Assembly (NCBI GenBank): GCA_023249955.1 | Contig: JAHFBR010000062.1 | Location: 1 to 6,880, forward strand | Length of the DNA: 6,880 nt | Origin: a bacterium | Lineage (GTDB): Bacteria > Babelota > Babeliae > Babelales > RVW-14 | Direction of reading: 5' to 3' | In this document: positions 5,844 to 6,880 of the stretch, one piece after another | Layout: each line of letters begins with the position of its first letter | How positions within the stretch are numbered: position 1 is the stretch's first letter | The notes under the pieces: model-generated | Seen by the model: only the letters and a program-made list of their open reading frames with translations | The model's database searches: none | Told to the model about the DNA's origin: nothing | Program-made: the position numbers and the translations under genes

Positions 5844-6698
5844 GTGGCACACGATATTTTGGTAGGCTCGCACATCTCATCAGCCGGAGGGCTGCACAAA
5901 GCCTTTGAGCGGGGCGAATCAATCGGCTGCACAGCCATGCAAATTTTTACGAAAAGTAATCGTGTGTGGTTCGAAAAAAAAATTACCGACGAAGCGGCCG
6001 AACTTTTTAAACAGGCAGCACAGCGGTCGCCCATCAAGTCGGTAGTAGTACACGCAGGGTACCTGATTAACATCGGCTCACCCAAACCAGACGGGGTCAA
6101 ACAGTCGGTCAGCGCACTGCTGGACGAAATTCGTCGTTGCGAGCAACTTGGATTAAAATATCTGATCCTGCATCCAGGATCACATCTTGGCTCAGGCGAA
6201 GAGGCTGGTGTAGTGCAAGTGGCAAAACACCTGGATGAGGTGATTGAAAAAAGTGACGGCACAGTCTCAATCCTGCTGGAAACTATGGCAGGGCAGGGGA
6301 CTAACCTGGGCTCAACATTTGAACAGTTGCACGCCATGCGTGAACGTAGCACCCACAAACGCAACATCGGTTACTGTTTGGACACTTGTCATATTTTTTG
6401 TGCCGGCTACAACATTGCAACGGAAGACAGCTATCAGGAAGCAATCAAAACTTTTGATACTACTTTGGGGTTGGAACATCTTAAAGCGATTCATGTGAAT
6501 GATTCGTTAACGCCGTGCGCTTCACGTAAAGATCGCCACGCACCCTTGGGCGAAGGACACATTCCAAATGCAACGTTTAAACTGATGATGAACGACAAGC
6601 GCCTGATCAATATTCCAAAAGTTTTAGAAACACCATCAGATCCAGAGATGCACCTGTGGGCCAAAGAGATCAAGATGCTCAAGGCAATGATTGATTAG
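5844..6698 (+). CDS. nfo: Endonuclease IV (AP endonuclease, base excision repair)
   Basis: This encodes 284 residues, almost the length of E. coli Nfo (285). The enzyme cleaves DNA 5' to abasic sites and trims 3' blocking groups in the cytoplasm, using a trinuclear zinc centre. All nine expected metal ligands are present with a one-residue shift from E. coli numbering: His70 (VVHAGYLIN), His110 (LHPGSHLG), Glu146 (LLETMAGQG), Asp180 and His183 (CLDTCH), His217 (IHVND), Asp230 and His232 (KDRHAPLGEG), Glu262 (VLETP). The N-terminal GSHISSAGG motif is also intact. The start is GTG at 5844, set by the ribosome site and by the agreement in length. It is coupled to the upstream PLP enzyme gene and its stop codon overlaps the convergent membrane-protein gene by 4 bp. 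It appears complete and functional. Confidence 0.97.
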   Translation: MAHDILVGSHISSAGGLHKAFERGESIGCTAMQIFTKSNRVWFEKKITDEAAELFKQAAQRSPIKSVVVHAGYLINIGSPKPDGVKQSVSALLDEIRRCEQLGLKYLILHPGSHLGSGEEAGVVQVAKHLDEVIEKSDGTVSILLETMAGQGTNLGSTFEQLHAMRERSTHKRNIGYCLDTCHIFCAGYNIATEDSYQEAIKTFDTTLGLEHLKAIHVNDSLTPCASRKDRHAPLGEGHIPNATFKLMMNDKRLINIPKVLETPSDPEMHLWAKEIKMLKAMID

Positions 6699-6880
6699 AA
6701 AAAAATAATAATTACCCAGCACAGCAAAAAGAGCGGGATGCTGGCAACAGCCCATGATAACGGCAACACGTGATGCAAAAACAGCAGCGCCAACGCAGAA
6801 AAAAGAACTGATTTCAAAATCGCAAATCCAAGAACGTAGTTTTTACTCCATTTTTTTCGCTGCAGATAAATCGCAAAGTG
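6695..6880 (-). CDS. C-terminal part of a small or multi-pass membrane protein (partial, start beyond the right edge)
   Basis: The minus strand is open for 61 codons from the window edge to a TAA at 6697-6695. The peptide begins with a basic stretch (YLQRKKWSKNY). Two strongly hydrophobic segments follow, about residues 16-40 (VLGFAILKSVLFSALALLFL and on) and 41-61 (LSWAVASIPLFLLCWVIIIF), separated by HHVLP. This looks like a two-helix hairpin at the end of an inner-membrane protein. No plus-strand frame offers a better explanation for the region. Its last 4 bp overlap the nfo stop codon, tail to tail. It is vaguely like ATP synthase subunit I in build, but the fragment is too short to name. 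Confidence is limited by length. Confidence 0.55.
   Translation of the reverse strand, partial: HFAIYLQRKKWSKNYVLGFAILKSVLFSALALLFLHHVLPLSWAVASIPLFLLCWVIIIFF

Noticed and set aside
6716..6744. Inverted repeat CCAGCA/TGCTGG as an intrinsic terminator
   Set aside because: The stem is only 6 bp with a 17-nt loop. It has no T-run on the nfo side, and on the minus strand it lies within a likely coding region, so it is not listed as a terminator.

Overview
The window reads as bacterial: compact genes, Shine-Dalgarno sites, several GTG starts, Sec signal peptides and no introns. The left two thirds hold a lineage-specific tandem family of exported proteins. The right third holds a PLP enzyme gene and an nfo gene. 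Tandem arrays of unrecognised exported proteins whose signal peptides end in Ala-Met-(Glu/Gln/Lys) would fit a host-associated lineage such as Candidatus Dependentiae (TM6). That is a guess from style, not from a diagnostic gene.

Layout. Minus strand, transcribed right to left: five consecutive genes, called P5 (3593-4513), P4 (2437-3534), P3 (1464-2405), P2 (592-1428) and P1 (1-569, cut by the left edge). Gaps are only 58, 31, 35 and 22 bp, so they probably form one operon. All five begin with a signal peptide. P2 to P5 share the same architecture, and P1 fits its first half: a beta-propeller-like strand pattern that occurs twice per protein, around a less conserved middle. P3 and P4 are recent duplicates. 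P2 shares an almost identical leader and signal-peptide DNA with P3, but its mature part has diverged. P4 carries an extra in-frame 117-bp duplication.

Plus strand: after a 137-bp divergent intergenic region with a plausible back-to-back promoter pair come a signal-peptide-bearing fold-type II PLP enzyme of the D-cysteine desulfhydrase/ACC deaminase family (4651-5841) and, 2 bp later, endonuclease IV (nfo, 5844-6698), apparently translationally coupled. Convergent to nfo, and overlapping its stop codon, is the C-terminal end of a membrane protein on the minus strand (6695-6880, cut by the right edge).

How they work together: P1 to P5 look like a co-expressed, expanding set of exported proteins of unknown function, possibly surface or host-interaction proteins. 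The PLP enzyme would also act outside the cytoplasm if its signal peptide is real. Nfo is a housekeeping DNA-repair enzyme that seems to share the transcript without a functional link. There is no gene-free stretch longer than 300 bp. I see no tRNA, rRNA, CRISPR array, transposase or convincing intrinsic terminator.
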